A DNA stretch of 64,000 bases from Saccharina japonica (GCA_008828725.1 MEHQ01003528.1:91604-155603); one strand, 5' to 3'. Numbered from the stretch's first letter, positions 11,165-21,725 are shown. Translations and numbers: made by a program. The notes: generated by a model not told the origin, from the letters alone.

Positions 11165-11965
11165 ATTAGAGGCTCTCGCGTTGTGTGTATCCAGGCCTGC
11201 TTGCTGCTGTACAACCAGAAGAGCTATCTCCCATACCAAGAGCAGAGCGCAGTGCAGTAGTGTACACACACATGTTTTTGTTGACGTTGGGCGGGCCAGA
11301 CCAAGCTGGCGGACTCTTGCTTGGCACGATCAAGCTGCTGCTGTTCAAGCCGCAGTTGGCGCTGCGCTGCCTGCTGGGTGTGATTAGTGCCTTTTTTGTG
11401 ATTATACATGTGGTACTCCGTCATTTGTACCTTGGTATGATATGTACAAAAGAGAAAGCACAGCACGCGGTCGCCAACTTATGCCATACGAAAAACAAAT
11501 GCACGAAACGGAGAAATACGTACTCGAACGAAACGGCCTAAAAACGCGAAAAAAAAAACGAAAAAAAAACTGTCGAGAAAATCTAAAATAAAGTGAAAAC
11601 GAAAATATGATTTCTAAAAAAAGTCTAACGTATCACGCAGTTTGCAGAGTTGAGTTTCAACCTTTTAATCGGTAGTACTCCCAGCTGACGAATTTTGTAC
11701 CGGCATATTTTTGATAAAAAAAATCCCGATCGGGTCTGTAATGTGGAGAAAGCGCCGCTCGAAAAAAAATGCTGGAACGTCTGTCAGGTTCTGTCGGCCT
11801 CGTACGCTCCCCGCCCCCTTCGCGACCACCTTGCCATGAATTCTGTCCGGGTCGAGCTCTACCCCGTCTCTGCCGCAGTGAGCTCCGTGGCCCGCCACGC
11901 TTGACGCCCGGTCCTCACCGTGGCCCTCGTTTGCCCGCTGGACCATGATGGTGTTGAGACTGCGG

Positions 11966-12009
<44 letters not shown>

Positions 12010-12480
12010 ATAATATTTGTTCGAGAAATAAGCACCGCTTTAATGATATTTTATAGAGTAAAACTTTCCTTATAAATTCGGACATACTGGGTTGATCGCA
12101 GCATCAGCAAGCCAGACAGATCCCAATAATGCTTCTTTCGTGTCTGGGTTGACACGCCACGTCTAGCCACGGCAACACCGACCGCGCTCCTTCCGACCCC
12201 CCATCTACTGGCCAGCGCCCGCCCATATCCGCGATGACGTTGCGCTCGCCCGCGTTGCCGTGCTCGGGGTACACGCACGTGCAGAAAACCGAAAAAGGAA
12301 AAAGGCTATCGCCGGCAAAAGTGAAGGAAAAACAAAATCTATGGCAAGTAACAGAAGGAGACGCTGTCAAAATGGGAGGTCTGAGAGGCCAGAGGTGGGT
12401 CGACGGGGCCATCTCTGGAGAAAAGTATACTTGTATACCTATAAGTAAGTCTATATACTTCGTATAGGTACGAGTACGAG
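11165..12480 (+). repeat. Dispersed ~1.2 kb repeat, copy 1
   Basis: Similar in order and orientation to 19857-20945. Shared blocks are 'gcgctgcgctgcctgctg' plus 'gagaaagcacagca' (about 11360 and 19950), the 'gtccgggtcgagct' block (about 11847 and 20353), 'aataagcaccgc' (12029 and 20507), and the tail ending 'taagtaagtctat' (about 12441 and 20915). An inverted partial copy is at 18905-19330. It holds a (CT)19 tract at 11968-12005. No intact coding region was seen. Confidence 0.75.
11968..12005 (+). repeat. (CT)19 microsatellite
   Basis: A perfect CT dinucleotide run inside the dispersed repeat. It is absent from the related copy near 20470, so it arose or expanded in this copy. Confidence 0.95.
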
Positions 12481-12947
12481 CTGTTTCCAAACCTTCCTTG
12501 TAGATGAAAACAACCGGAGTGCTGCAGCAGCTGCGTTGAGCGGCACATCGCATCGCCTCGAACCGACGCGCGTGTTGCTGCTACGTGTGCACTCAGCTTG
12601 GGTCTTCCCCTATGCTGCGCCCGAACCAGACCGGAGGCCATGCTGGAAGTAGATTTTAATTTGTGCTCGGGTGTTTACCCGAGCAAACGATGGTCGACCT
12701 AAAACAACTGTTAACCCAAGTTTATTTTAAAGCAATGCTTATGTAGTTCCTGTTCTCCTTAAAATGAGCAGTCTAGTCTCAGAGCGATGGGATGTCTGCT
12801 GCGTCCGCCACGGCTGTGCCCTTCGCCGTGATGCCACGGCGCCTCCCGCCAACCACTCGGCATGCGGCCCCCCACACTTGCCCGACACGCTCTGCAATAC
12901 CTGGTACGTTGCAGCGTACCCTCTATGTTGGCATCAGTATATACATA

Positions 12948-13027
12948 CAGTTAGTCCATATGTATAAAATGTATGTATGATACGATGCAGTTAGTCCATA
13001 TGTATAAAATGTATGTATGATATGATG
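12948..13027 (+). repeat. 2 x 40 bp tandem duplication
   Basis: Two near-identical 40 bp units start CAGTTAGTCCATATGTATAA at 12948 and 12988. They differ by one C/T near the end. Confidence 0.9.
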
Positions 13028-14387
13028 CCATCTTGATAATAAAACTATCCTTCCGGTGTTTTTGAAACTTCATCTCGACATCGATTTTTATGGGCCGCCA
13101 ACACCCACCACTTTGGACGGAATTGTAAGAAGCGTTCGGGTAAAAATATAAATATCAATACCTAACGGTCGTCAAAATTCCGCCCAGCGTTGTACAGATT
13201 AGGCAATGCTTTGCCTGATCGTTCTCTACGGATGCCATGTCGATTCAAGCGTCTGCTGGCTTGCTGTATCCGGATAATCGCGAGGCAACGCCTGAGTATC
13301 TGTCTGCTTAAATCCAAGCACGGCGTGAAGAAAGAGACAGAACATACTGAAATTCATGTTTTCCCGCACCTTTTCGTGCATAAATACGCGTAAGTTATTT
13401 TACACGTCTGGGTATAAAAAAGCAAGTGAACCCATCGATATTTACTAGTGCGAGGTGTTTTCCCAATTTGGAGATCCGATTCATCTCCAGCTCCGAGAAA
13501 AATTATACACGAGTTGGACATGTCAAGTAGTATAAAACCAACTCGTCTCGTAGGGGTATGCCGGTATTTTTTTTTTTTTTTTTCCCTTTAGGCTGGTTGC
13601 TTCGAATAGACTGCTGCATTCTTCAGGACAAGAGTGCCCTTCACTCCTACCCCTAACAGTATTGCAGAGTACGACCACAGTAGTACCGCTGTTGCAGCTG
13701 CCGTCTGTACAGCTGTACACCTGACTGCACGTATCGTTGTATATACAGGATGGAGCATACAGACATAATACATACCTGAGCACAAGGGTGCAAGATACAA
13801 CAAGTATTTAATACTCGTACATATTCATCAAATGATGGGACACACGATATGCTCTTGTTTTTTTGTTTATTTATTTTATGGTCGCGCCACCGATCGCTGA
13901 GTCCCCCTGCATCCTCCACCCTGCATTGGTACCATGCTGGTACTGACGCTGTCGATGTCATTGCCTATGGCCTACGCTACTGTAAGTACTTGCCATTTGC
14001 AGCTACCAACCGCGACTGAACAAGTGAACACAATCGCATAGACGCCACCCTAGAGATATATCTACTGTAATCGGAGTCGGAATCCGATGATTCGTCTCCA
14101 AGGTCACTCCCGCTCCCCATGTAGCGGCCCGATTCTACAGAGTCCGGGTCCCAGGGATCCATTGCATATGGAAACGTTTCTACCCCGGGGATAGGGGACA
14201 TATAAAATAACCCCGAGTTTTCATGTAACCCACCCCGCTGATTCGTAACCGGTTATTACCGACACCTGGGTTACTACCATCGCTGCAACTGACCCCACAA
14301 CATATCCTTATCCCCTGACAAGCAGTCCCAGCAAACGAACACCACTCCTATCCCCTTAATCTAAGTTGTGCGTTTGTCCGAATTTAG

Positions 14388-14444
14388 ATTTTCGAGATTT
14401 CCATCTGGATGAGACGATGAAGCCGGCTGGCATACACAACTCCT
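14388..14444 (+). pseudogene. Decayed copy of head of EXO84 exon c
   Basis: It starts after TTTAG, like the true exon. It aligns to exon c through TTTTCGAG, CCATCTGG, GAGACG and TGAA.CCGG, then decays. Offset to the real exon is 178 bp, same orientation. It preserves the acceptor AG but not a sensible reading frame or donor. Confidence 0.75.
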
Positions 14445-14565
14445 CCACCCCCTTCGCCTCCCTAAACTGAAAATCCCTCATGTGAACAAACGCGGGCACC
14501 CCCTAAAAAATAACTGCCCCTTTTTTGTCTAATCGTGTACATGTCTGTCTATACTACATTTTTAG

Positions 14566-14697
14566 TGTTTTCGAGGTGTCCATCTGGTGGAGACGGTGAA
14601 ACCGGGGGACAAGAATACCTCGGCGAGATCGAACTCCAGAGCGGTGCCTTCGATGTCTGGGAGAGCGGGCGATGACGATGATACCGACCGAAGAGAT
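14566..14697 (+). CDS. EXO84: EXO84-like exocyst subunit, exon c
   Basis: The acceptor is CATTTTTAG and the donor is GAT|GTACAC, phase 0 to phase 0, 44 codons. It encodes a short hydrophobic start (CFRGVHLVETVKPG) and then a flexible Ser/Arg/Asp-rich linker ending GDDDDTDRRD. In Exo84 homologues a poorly conserved linker follows the first helical block at this place, so the identity rests on phase and position, not on a conserved motif. The donor is not the consensus GTAAG/GTGAG. Confidence 0.55.
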
Positions 14698-14789
14698 GTA
14701 CACGTTATATATGATATCATACGTAATTTTTTGTTTAACATTTAGTTTTTGGGTTTGTCCTATTGTATATACCATGTATACCTGGTACA

Positions 14790-15660
14790 CTTCTTTTGAG
14801 GGAGAGTTTGGGGTTTTGTGGTTTTTTTTTTTTTCTGGTATTTCGTTGTGGTGTTTTTGTTTACGGGGGTTAATTTTGTTTCCGATTTTTTTTTTCGGTG
14901 TTTGGGTTTATGTTTCCTTACTGTCTTCGTGTTCGTGTGCTGTCTAGTCTGATTTGGGGTCATGTGTTTTTTTGTTGTGCTTTGTTTGTTGTGTTGTATT
15001 CATATGTTTCTCGATGTTGGAGATGGGAGGGCATTTTGTTGGATTTAAAGCTTTATTTTTCCTTTTTTTTTGTTTTTGTTTTCGTTATTATTTACAACTA
15101 CTGTAGTTTTGTTTGGTTTGTTTTGGTTTGTCTCGGTATTGTGTTGCTTTGCTTTAGTTTGTTTCGTTTGGCTGGTCGTGACGAACGCGGTAGATTGGCC
15201 ACATTTTTTTTTTCCAGCCTGGTTCTGGTTCGGTTTGGTTCGGTACGATTCTTCGACTGCTGTTTGTTTTCACTTTAACCGATTACGGTTTTCGAATGTA
15301 GACCCCTTTTGTGGTAGTTTGATTCAGTTTAGTTCGGTGCGAGTGTTCTAATTATTTTTGTTTTCGCTGGTCAGTTAAGCTTTTTTAAACGTGCACCCAC
15401 TTGATTGGTTCGATTGGCAGCTTGTCTTTTCGGTAGCGTTGCCTATTGTTTACCGATGTATACTTTTTGTTATCGACCGACTCTTTGTTGTTTGCATTTT
15501 TTTCATTGGCCACTTGTGTTCGCGGCTGTGCTTTGATTGTCAGCTTCTTGTACGTCTGCGGTTTTCTTTGGTCGCTTGTGTTCGCGAGTGGAGTGTGATT
15601 GGCTGTCTGTTTTCATCGCTGTATAGTTTTTTTCGCGGCTGTGGTTTGAGTGACCGATTG
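14790..15660 (+). other. Strongly T/G-rich intron segment
   Basis: For about 850 bases the plus strand is dominated by T and G with very few A or C, with many TTTGTTT and GGTTTGGTTCGG phrases. It fills most of the 1.0 kb intron between exons c and d. The hydrophobic 'membrane-like' frames that cross it (14898-15278, 15070-15351, 15391-15783) come from this composition. Confidence 0.7.
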
Positions 15661-15704
15661 TGCTCGTCGTTATTGTTTTGTTGTTGTTTTGTTTGTACAA
15701 TCAG

Positions 15705-15770
15705 GTGGATGGGGTGGCGGCGTCGAGAGGACTCAAGCTTCCCGAGTGGCTGGACCAAGCACCGATCGAG
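15705..15770 (+). CDS. EXO84: EXO84-like exocyst subunit, exon d
   Basis: The acceptor is ACAATCAG and the donor is GAG|GTCAGG, phase 0 to phase 0, 22 codons. It encodes VDGVAASRG followed by LKLPEWLDQAPIE. The 'LPEWL' motif shortly before an acidic/hydrophobic helix is characteristic of the second helical part of Exo84 proteins. Reading on into exon e gives LDQAPIE-LEELLLERKHQDA, a very typical junction. This makes it one of the best identity markers in the gene. Confidence 0.7.
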
Positions 15771-15946
15771 GTCAGGCCGTTAAGTTGTCCCGGGGTATTT
15801 AGTTGTTGCTGGTATACACGCTAGTCCTGCGTTTTTTTGTCTCGGTGATCACTTGTTTTTGCTATTTGGTACCTTGTGTGCCTGTTTTTTGCGAGCATGT
15901 ACTGGTACCTGTCTGCCAACCCTCAGAACCCCCACCAAAGCGAATC

Positions 15947-16165
15947 AATTAATTCCAAGCTGTCATCCGTTGCAAGTCCGCCTCGCAACCGGTTTTTATT
16001 AGGATGCCGCTCACCCTTCATGCGACTCGCCCAACAGCTCACGGCGATTCGCGCTTGGTGCAAGCAATGCCTGCCTGGTCCGTGAATCCCAGACGTGCTC
16101 CGTTTCGGCATTGTAGGGATGCGAGGGTCCATGGTCATACAACTACGGCCATGCATGACATGAGT
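15947..16165 (+). repeat. Dispersed ~210 bp repeat, copy 1
   Basis: First of three direct copies (also 16456-16660 and 17012-17222), with a reversed copy at about 46025-46235. Landmarks are 'catgcgactcgcccaaca', 'gcgcttggtgcaagcaatg', 'ggcattgtagggatg' and 'actacggccatgcatga'. A second shared block ('ggtcaatg.tcaaatgac.aaggca') follows this copy at about 16208 and precedes the third at about 16947. Confidence 0.85.
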
Positions 16166-16455
16166 CCCCCCCCCCTCGGTTCGAGCACTCCGTCTCAAAA
16201 GGGATACGTGGTCAATGGTCAAATGACTAAGGCAAGCAACAAATGAGTACGCCTCCCTCCCCTCCCCCCACCCCACTCTCCGCACTCCACCCCTACTAAC
16301 ACCCACACCCCCCAACATAACCAACAACCACCACCACCAAGACCACCATCACAAACACAACCACCACAACCACCACTACGACGATCCCCACCCTCACCAC
16401 CACCCCCCCCCCTCTGGAAGTGGCCACACCGGAAATTAAATTACGAGTAACTCAT

Positions 16456-16660
16456 TGAAGCTGTCATCCATATGCAAGTCCACCCCACAAGGGTCCTTAG
16501 TAGGATGCGGCTCACGCTTCATGCGACTCGCCCAACACCTCACGGCGTTTTGCGCTTGGTGCTAGCAATGTCTGCCTGGTCGGTGAAAACCCGACATGCT
16601 CCGTCCCGGCATTGTAGGGATGCGAGGGTCTATGGTCATACGACTACGGCCATGCATGAA
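16456..16660 (+). repeat. Dispersed ~210 bp repeat, copy 2
   Basis: Matches copy 1 with 'aggatgcggctcacgcttc' and the same tail. The spacing to copies 1 and 3 is about 510 and 555 bp. Confidence 0.85.
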
Positions 16661-16723
16661 AATGAAGTACACCCCATGGAGAATGTGAAATGTCCAAGGA
16701 GGAACGGAATGTGTTAAGAGGAC

Positions 16724-16861
16724 ATGAGGAAAATAGACGAATGTGACAAGGAGAAGTTTGGTACACCAGATAGCAGCGAGAAAATGATCGCTATCTTAGG
16801 AGATAGATGGTGGCCACAGGCGGCAAAACAGGAAGGGGATAAGATCAGCAAAAAGTTTTGA
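16724..16861 (+). CDS. Unrecognised 45-codon ORF between repeats
   Basis: ATG at 16724 to TGA at 16859-16861. The product is charged, with a tryptophan pair (ILGDRWWPQAAK) and a lysine-rich end. A shift by one frame after the stop continues as CNIWKQRNKRPAVGG, so it may be a frameshifted remnant of a longer coding sequence. It lies between repeat copies 2 and 3, so it may belong to the mobile unit. I do not recognise the family. Confidence 0.3.
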   Translation: MRKIDECDKEKFGTPDSSEKMIAILGDRWWPQAAKQEGDKISKKF

Positions 16862-17011
16862 ATGTAATATATGGAAACAACGTAATAAACGCCCAGCTGT
16901 TGGAGGTTTCTATTAGGAGTTGGAACGGTGCTCCGCCTCGAAAGGGATGCGTGGTCAATGATCAAATGACAAAGGCAAACAACCAATGAGTACCCCAACC
17001 CCCCCCACTCA

Positions 17012-17222
17012 TTAAATCTGTCGTCCATATGCAAGTCCGCCTCACAAGCGGTTCTTAGCAGGATGCAGCCCACCCTTCATGCGACTCGCCCAACACCTCA
17101 CGGCGCTTCTCAGCGCTTGGTGCAAGCAATGTCTGCCTGGTCGGTGAAAACCCGACATGCTCCGTCCCGGCATTGTAGGGATGTGAGGGTCTCTATGGTC
17201 ATACGACTACGGCCATGCATGA
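17012..17222 (+). repeat. Dispersed ~210 bp repeat, copy 3
   Basis: Same unit as at 15947 and 16456. It is followed by C-rich low complexity (about 17235-17305). Confidence 0.85.
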
Positions 17223-17305
17223 ATATGCAGTACACCCCCCCCCTCCTCCACCCCCCCGATACACCCTCACCCTGCACCCCGCCTCCCCCACTCCTCACCC
17301 AGTAG

Positions 17306-18904
17306 TGGTTACGCCTTGGCCCAGATTCGACAAAAAATGTTGATAGCCGACACTAACTCCTTAATACATATTCATTGTTATTACTAACCCAGGCAGTCGG
17401 CGTTAACATTAGGGTTACCAGTGCGTTTTAAAGCCAAGGCCGTTTAACAATTTTGTCGAAGCTGGGCAAAGGTCTAGTATAGACCACGCCCGTCACACAC
17501 ACGCCAACACCCAATCTCAACGCTTTACGTACTTGAAACGTTGTGGAAAACATTGCAGCGTGTAAGTGTGAATGTGGGTTCAACACCAATGACGACCCAC
17601 CCTCCCCCACCACCACCCCACCCCACGCCCTGGTATCATTCCACGAGAACGACAATGCTGCGACGGCAGTAGCAGCAACAAGGACATCAACAACAGAAAA
17701 AACAGCAACAGCAACAAACAACACGCAACACGAGAACAATAGCTGTACCAGTAGTAACAATAACACCAACAACAGTAAGATCCGTAACATCAACAACAAT
17801 TGCAACACCAATATCAACAATGGCAACCGCAGCAACGGCAACAACTACCCACCCCACCAATCCTAATCAACAATACTGTGAGGCATGCGAATTTGTGCGT
17901 GTCGACCACCAAAAACGGTGACAACAACCTGAATAATAAATAACATCCCCGCCACAAGCCGACCCCTCCACTACTACCGTAGAATTAACTGGTTTCAGTG
18001 TAAATGCTTATTTCATTCCCAATTGCGTAGCCCGAGAGATCGCGTGTGAATCTATTTCTGGAAGTGTATGTATGTCTGCAAACCCAGTACGAGTACGTCT
18101 CCGTGGTTGGTATTTTTTTTTCCCATTGGAATAACCATTACAGGCGGAATCGTCCAACATATGTATTTTTGGGTTATTTCCATAGAATATGGCCAAGATC
18201 CGAATCATAGGCATGTTCAAATACTTTACCACCCTCCCCACCGCGTTACGTTGGATCTATAAAAGCATACCTCACTTGATTTAATTGAGTTGAGCAGACG
18301 CACTACGCATTTGGAAAAGGGTCAGTATCGTTGTTAAATGCCTAATACTTCGGTGTACCAGATGAAAGTTGGTAACTCGTAGTGTTGTTGCGCCCCTCGG
18401 CATATCCTACGTGTTCTCGTACAACACAACAAAACCAATACCAGGGCATGAAGCACGCAAGCGTTTTGCAACAAAACCAGCGGACCTATCCAACGAGCGC
18501 TCGGTCGCGTAGGAAGCGTTCTGGCGCGCAAGGCACGGGAGCGCTGTCGCTCGCAAGCGCCTTTCGGTATCCTCGGAGGGCCCGCGCAATGCCTAGAGCC
18601 TGGGCGAGACACATATATTTCGCGATGATATACGCTTGGGGTATTTTGTACAACACAGCAGCGACACAAGTATGGGGCATGTACACGTTAACGTTTGGCA
18701 ACAAGACCAGTGGGCCTATCCAATAAGCGCTCTCGTTCTTGTGTTAAGCGCGCGTTAGGTGCGGGAGCGCAGTGAGCCGTAAGGAGTGTGTCTCACGGTG
18801 GCCGCGAAAGCCTCGGACAATAATATGCCTAAACATATCGGGGCAAGAAAAATATATACTACAGTAGTACAACAGCTTCATATATATACCGAGTCGCGAG
18901 TATA
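17306..18904. other. Intron sequence: AAC-rich and duplicated segments
   Basis: Bases about 17650-17860 are (AAC)n-like low complexity, and similar sequence occurs at 21060-21180. Segments 18420-18510 and 18650-18740 are two copies of a unit with 'aacaaaaccag.gg.cctatccaa', 230 bp apart. No exon was recognised. Confidence 0.5.
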
Positions 18905-19330
18905 GACATACTTACTTTTGTCTTTCTTAGGGATCCCTCATCCCTGGCCTCTCAGAGCTCCCACTTCGAACACCGCCTCCGTTCATTACTTGCTCATGCT
19001 CTCCCTCTTTGTTCCCTATATACTTTAGTTGGCGAGAGGCTTCTTCCTCTTTCAGTTTTGGGTTCGTGTGTGTGCCCAGACAGCACGGCAGCGCGGGCGA
19101 GCCCGGCGCCATCGCGGGTATGGGAGGGCGCTGGCTAGTAGAGGGGGGGTCAGAAGGAGCGCGGTCGCCTTTTTCGTGGCTAGGCGTGGCGTGTCCACTG
19201 AGACACGAGGGAAGCATTAAGGGCCTTTGTCTGCGTTGCTGCTGCAGCATGTCCGAAAATATAAGGTTCGTTTGTTCCTGTAAAATAAAATTCAGGCGGT
19301 GCTTATTTTTCGGAACACACACCAATTTTT
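18905..19330 (-). repeat. Inverted partial copy of the dispersed ~1.2 kb repeat
   Basis: The reverse complement matches 20486-20930, from 'aataagcaccgcctgaatttt' through 'ctctgagag.gcagggatg' to 'aagtaag'. With the direct copy on the other side of the gap it makes arms of about 430 bp around the Ns. Confidence 0.85.
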
Positions 19331-19856
19331 NNNNNNNNNNNNNNNNNNNNNNNNNNNNNNNNNNNNNNNNNNNNNNNNNNNNNNNNNNNNNNNNNNNNNN
19401 NNNNNNNNNNNNNNNNNNNNNNNNNNNNNNNNNNNNNNNNNNNNNNNNNNNNNNNNNNNNNNNNNNNNNNNNNNNNNNNNNNNNNNNNNNNNNNNNNNNN
19501 NNNNNNNNNNNNNNNNNNNNNNNNNNNNNNNNNNNNNNNNNNNNNNNNNNNNNNNNNNNNNNNNNNNNNNNNNNNNNNNNNNNNNNNNNNNNNNNNNNNN
19601 NNNNNNNNNNNNNNNNNNNNNNNNNNNNNNNNNNNNNNNNNNNNNNNNNNNNNNNNNNNNNNNNNNNNNNNNNNNNNNNNNNNNNNNNNNNNNNNNNNNN
19701 NNNNNNNNNNNNNNNNNNNNNNNNNNNNNNNNNNNNNNNNNNNNNNNNNNNNNNNNNNNNNNNNNNNNNNNNNNNNNNNNNNNNNNNNNNNNNNNNNNNN
19801 NNNNNNNNNNNNNNNNNNNNNNNNNNNNNNNNNNNNNNNNNNNNNNNNNNNNNNNN
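19331..19856. other. Assembly gap (526 N)
   Basis: A run of N between inverted arms 18905-19330 and 19857-20945. Open frames drawn through it are meaningless. Confidence 1.
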
Positions 19857-20945
19857 GAAGAAACGGCGGACTTGACATGCATGCAAAACATGCTCGGGAT
19901 GCACATTAGCTCCATTCTCCAGGACAACAAAGAAGCTGTATGATCGAAAGAGAAAGCACAGCAACACGGCTCACAGCACGGCGCTGCGCTGCCTGCTGTG
20001 GTGGGTGTGATTTGTGCCTTCGTGAGTATGTGTGGTAGTACAACAACAACGAACGGTGGAACGGTGGTTATAATACTTCGTACTTTGTATGTATGAAAGA
20101 GAAAGCACAGTACGGTCGTCAAGTTGTGAAGTACGAAAAACAGGAAATCGACAAAACTGAGAAAGACGTACACATTTGTACGTACGCACATAAAGTACTC
20201 GTACGTACTCGGCACGAGCGAAAAACAATAAACGAAAAAAAAAAACCATCGGGCCGATTGCGCCGCAAAAAACAAAAAAATGTCAAGACGTTTTTCGCGT
20301 TCTGTCAAGCTTGATGCCCCCAGTCCCTCCGCGATCACGTCGCCATCGATTCGGTCCGGGTCGAGCTTTACTGCCTCTCTGCCCCAGTGAGCCCCGTGGC
20401 CCGCCTCGCATGAAGCCCGGTACTCATCGTGGCCCTCGTTCGCTCGTTCCATCATGAGGTGTTCAAATCGCCTGGTTCTCTCTTTGAAAATAATATGTGT
20501 TCCGATAAATAAGCACCGCCTGAATTTTCTTTTACCCTAATAAACGACCCATATAATTCTGACATACTGGATTGATACAGCAAGCAGCAACGCAGACAAA
20601 GGCCCTTCATGCTTCCCTCGTGTCTCGGTGGACACGCCATGCCTAGCCACGAAAAAGACGACCGCGCTCCTTCTGACCGCCTCTCTACTGGCCAGCCCCC
20701 TCCCATACCCGCGATGGCGCCGTGCTCGCCCGCGCTGTCGTGCTCTCTGGGCACATACACGAACCCAAAACTGAAAGAGGAAGAAGCCTCTCGACAACTA
20801 AAGTATATAGGGAACAAAGAGAGAAAGCAACGCTGAGCAAGTAATGACAGGAGGCGGTGCCGAAGTGGGAGCTCTGAGAGTGCAGGGATGGGGAATCCCT
20901 GAGCGAGATATTAATAAGTAAGTCTATGATACGTGTTCATAATCT
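19857..20945 (+). repeat. Dispersed ~1.2 kb repeat, copy 2
   Basis: Direct relative of 11165-12480. Its first ~150 bases also occur at about 29130-29260 ('gagaaagcacagcaacacgg', 'cggcgctgcgctgcctgc'). Confidence 0.8.
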
Positions 20946-21311
20946 GTACAGCAGCCTTTATAGTAATGTGTTTGTTATTGTGTTTGTTTTGGTTGGTTTG
21001 TCGATGATGAAATCATTCAAATTAAGAACTTCTAAAACCACTTTTTTTTGCTGGCAAAAATTCAAAGTCGCTGGTTAACTGTAACAACAATAACAAACAT
21101 CACAAACCACAACATCAACAAGAACAGTAACAATTGAATATAACAACAATAACAACGGCAACAACAACCCACCCCACCCCAACCCACTAACATCGACCCA
21201 ACACTAGTCTACAATGCACAGTATTATACAGCATAGCAACAATAACGACGTCAACAAGCCAACCCCAAGCCAACCTCCCTCTCCCAAAATGTCTCTCTAA
21301 AATCTCAAATG
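20946..21311. other. Intron sequence, AAC-rich
   Basis: Bases 21080-21180 are CAA/AAC-rich. Bases 21240-21311 are pyrimidine-rich and belong to the tandem unit leading into the first decoy of exon e. No gene was seen. Confidence 0.5.
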
Positions 21312-21353
21312 TTGGAGGAGTTGCTTCTGAAGCGGAAGCACCAAGACGCGGCT
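21312..21353 (+). pseudogene. Decayed copy 1 of head of EXO84 exon e
   Basis: TTGGAGGAGTTGCTTCTGAA and then GCGGAAGCACCAAGACGCGG closely match the first 40 bases of exon e. The base before is G but the AG acceptor is changed to TG. It lies 216 bp upstream of the true exon. Confidence 0.85.
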
Positions 21354-21417
21354 CCCCGACAACCCCCCCCCCCCCGGGCTCCCCCTCCGCAGACATGCCT
21401 CGCTATAATATTCGTTT

Positions 21418-21455
21418 TTGGACGAATTGCTGTTGGAGCGGAAGCCAGGAGGCAG
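21418..21455 (+). pseudogene. Decayed copy 2 of head of EXO84 exon e
   Basis: TTGGACGAATTGCTGTTGGA and then GCGGAAGCCAGGAGGCAGC match exon e with more changes. The acceptor is lost (GTTT instead of AAAG). Offsets are 106 bp from copy 1 and 110 bp to the real exon, so three ~110 bp units stand in tandem. Confidence 0.85.
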
Positions 21456-21527
21456 CTTCCCAACAACCCAAGCCAACTACCTCCCACCCCTCCCGCGCCA
21501 AAACGCCCCGCTGTAATTTGCAAAAAG

Positions 21528-21725
21528 TTGGAAGAACTGCTACTGGAGCGGAAGCACCAAGACGCGGCGTCCTTAATCAGAAGGGTCCGTGATTTTTCCG
21601 CGAACGTTCAAAACGCGACAAATCTTGGTCGGGGGGTGGAGCGGATCTTTCAGAAAGTGGAGACGATGGCTGGGGGGATGGCGGACCGTTTGCTGGCTGA
21701 AATATCTGCCGCTAATACCCTCACG
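21528..21725 (+). CDS. EXO84: EXO84-like exocyst subunit, exon e
   Basis: The acceptor is TTTGCAAAAAG and the donor is ACG|GTGAGAG, phase 0 to phase 0, 66 codons. It encodes LEELLLERKHQDAASLIRRV, a helical stretch, and AGGMADRLLAEISAANTLT. The 'LD(E).LL.ER....A..LI' helix directly after 'LPEWL' of exon d is the expected order in Exo84/EXOC8. The frame then runs into the intron and stops. Continuation exons (the cullin-repeat-like C-terminal domain of the family) were not found within the window, so the gene is either very extended or broken. Confidence 0.75.

Larger units (their letters stand above)
10724..14285. mobile_element. Possible hAT-like element within the EXO84 intron
   Basis: The candidate ends are CAGGGATGGTGATG on the left and, reversed, CAGCGATGGTAGTA on the right. 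They are flanked by near-identical 8-mers CTACTGAC (10716-10723) and CAACTGAC (14286-14293), one mismatch. Both subterminal regions repeat short GTAACC/AATAACC motifs. The segment fills most of the 4.1 kb intron between exons b and c and itself contains the dispersed repeat at about 11165-12480. No transposase frame was recognised. The terminal repeats are short and imperfect, so this is a moderate-to-weak call. Confidence 0.4.

Noticed and set aside
14898-15278. Hydrophobic membrane-protein-like ORF
   Set aside because: It is caused by the T/G-rich composition (F, V, C, W, L codons) within an EXO84 intron. No helix spacing or start context.
19292-20455. 387-codon and other ORFs through N
   Set aside because: They depend on an assembly gap.
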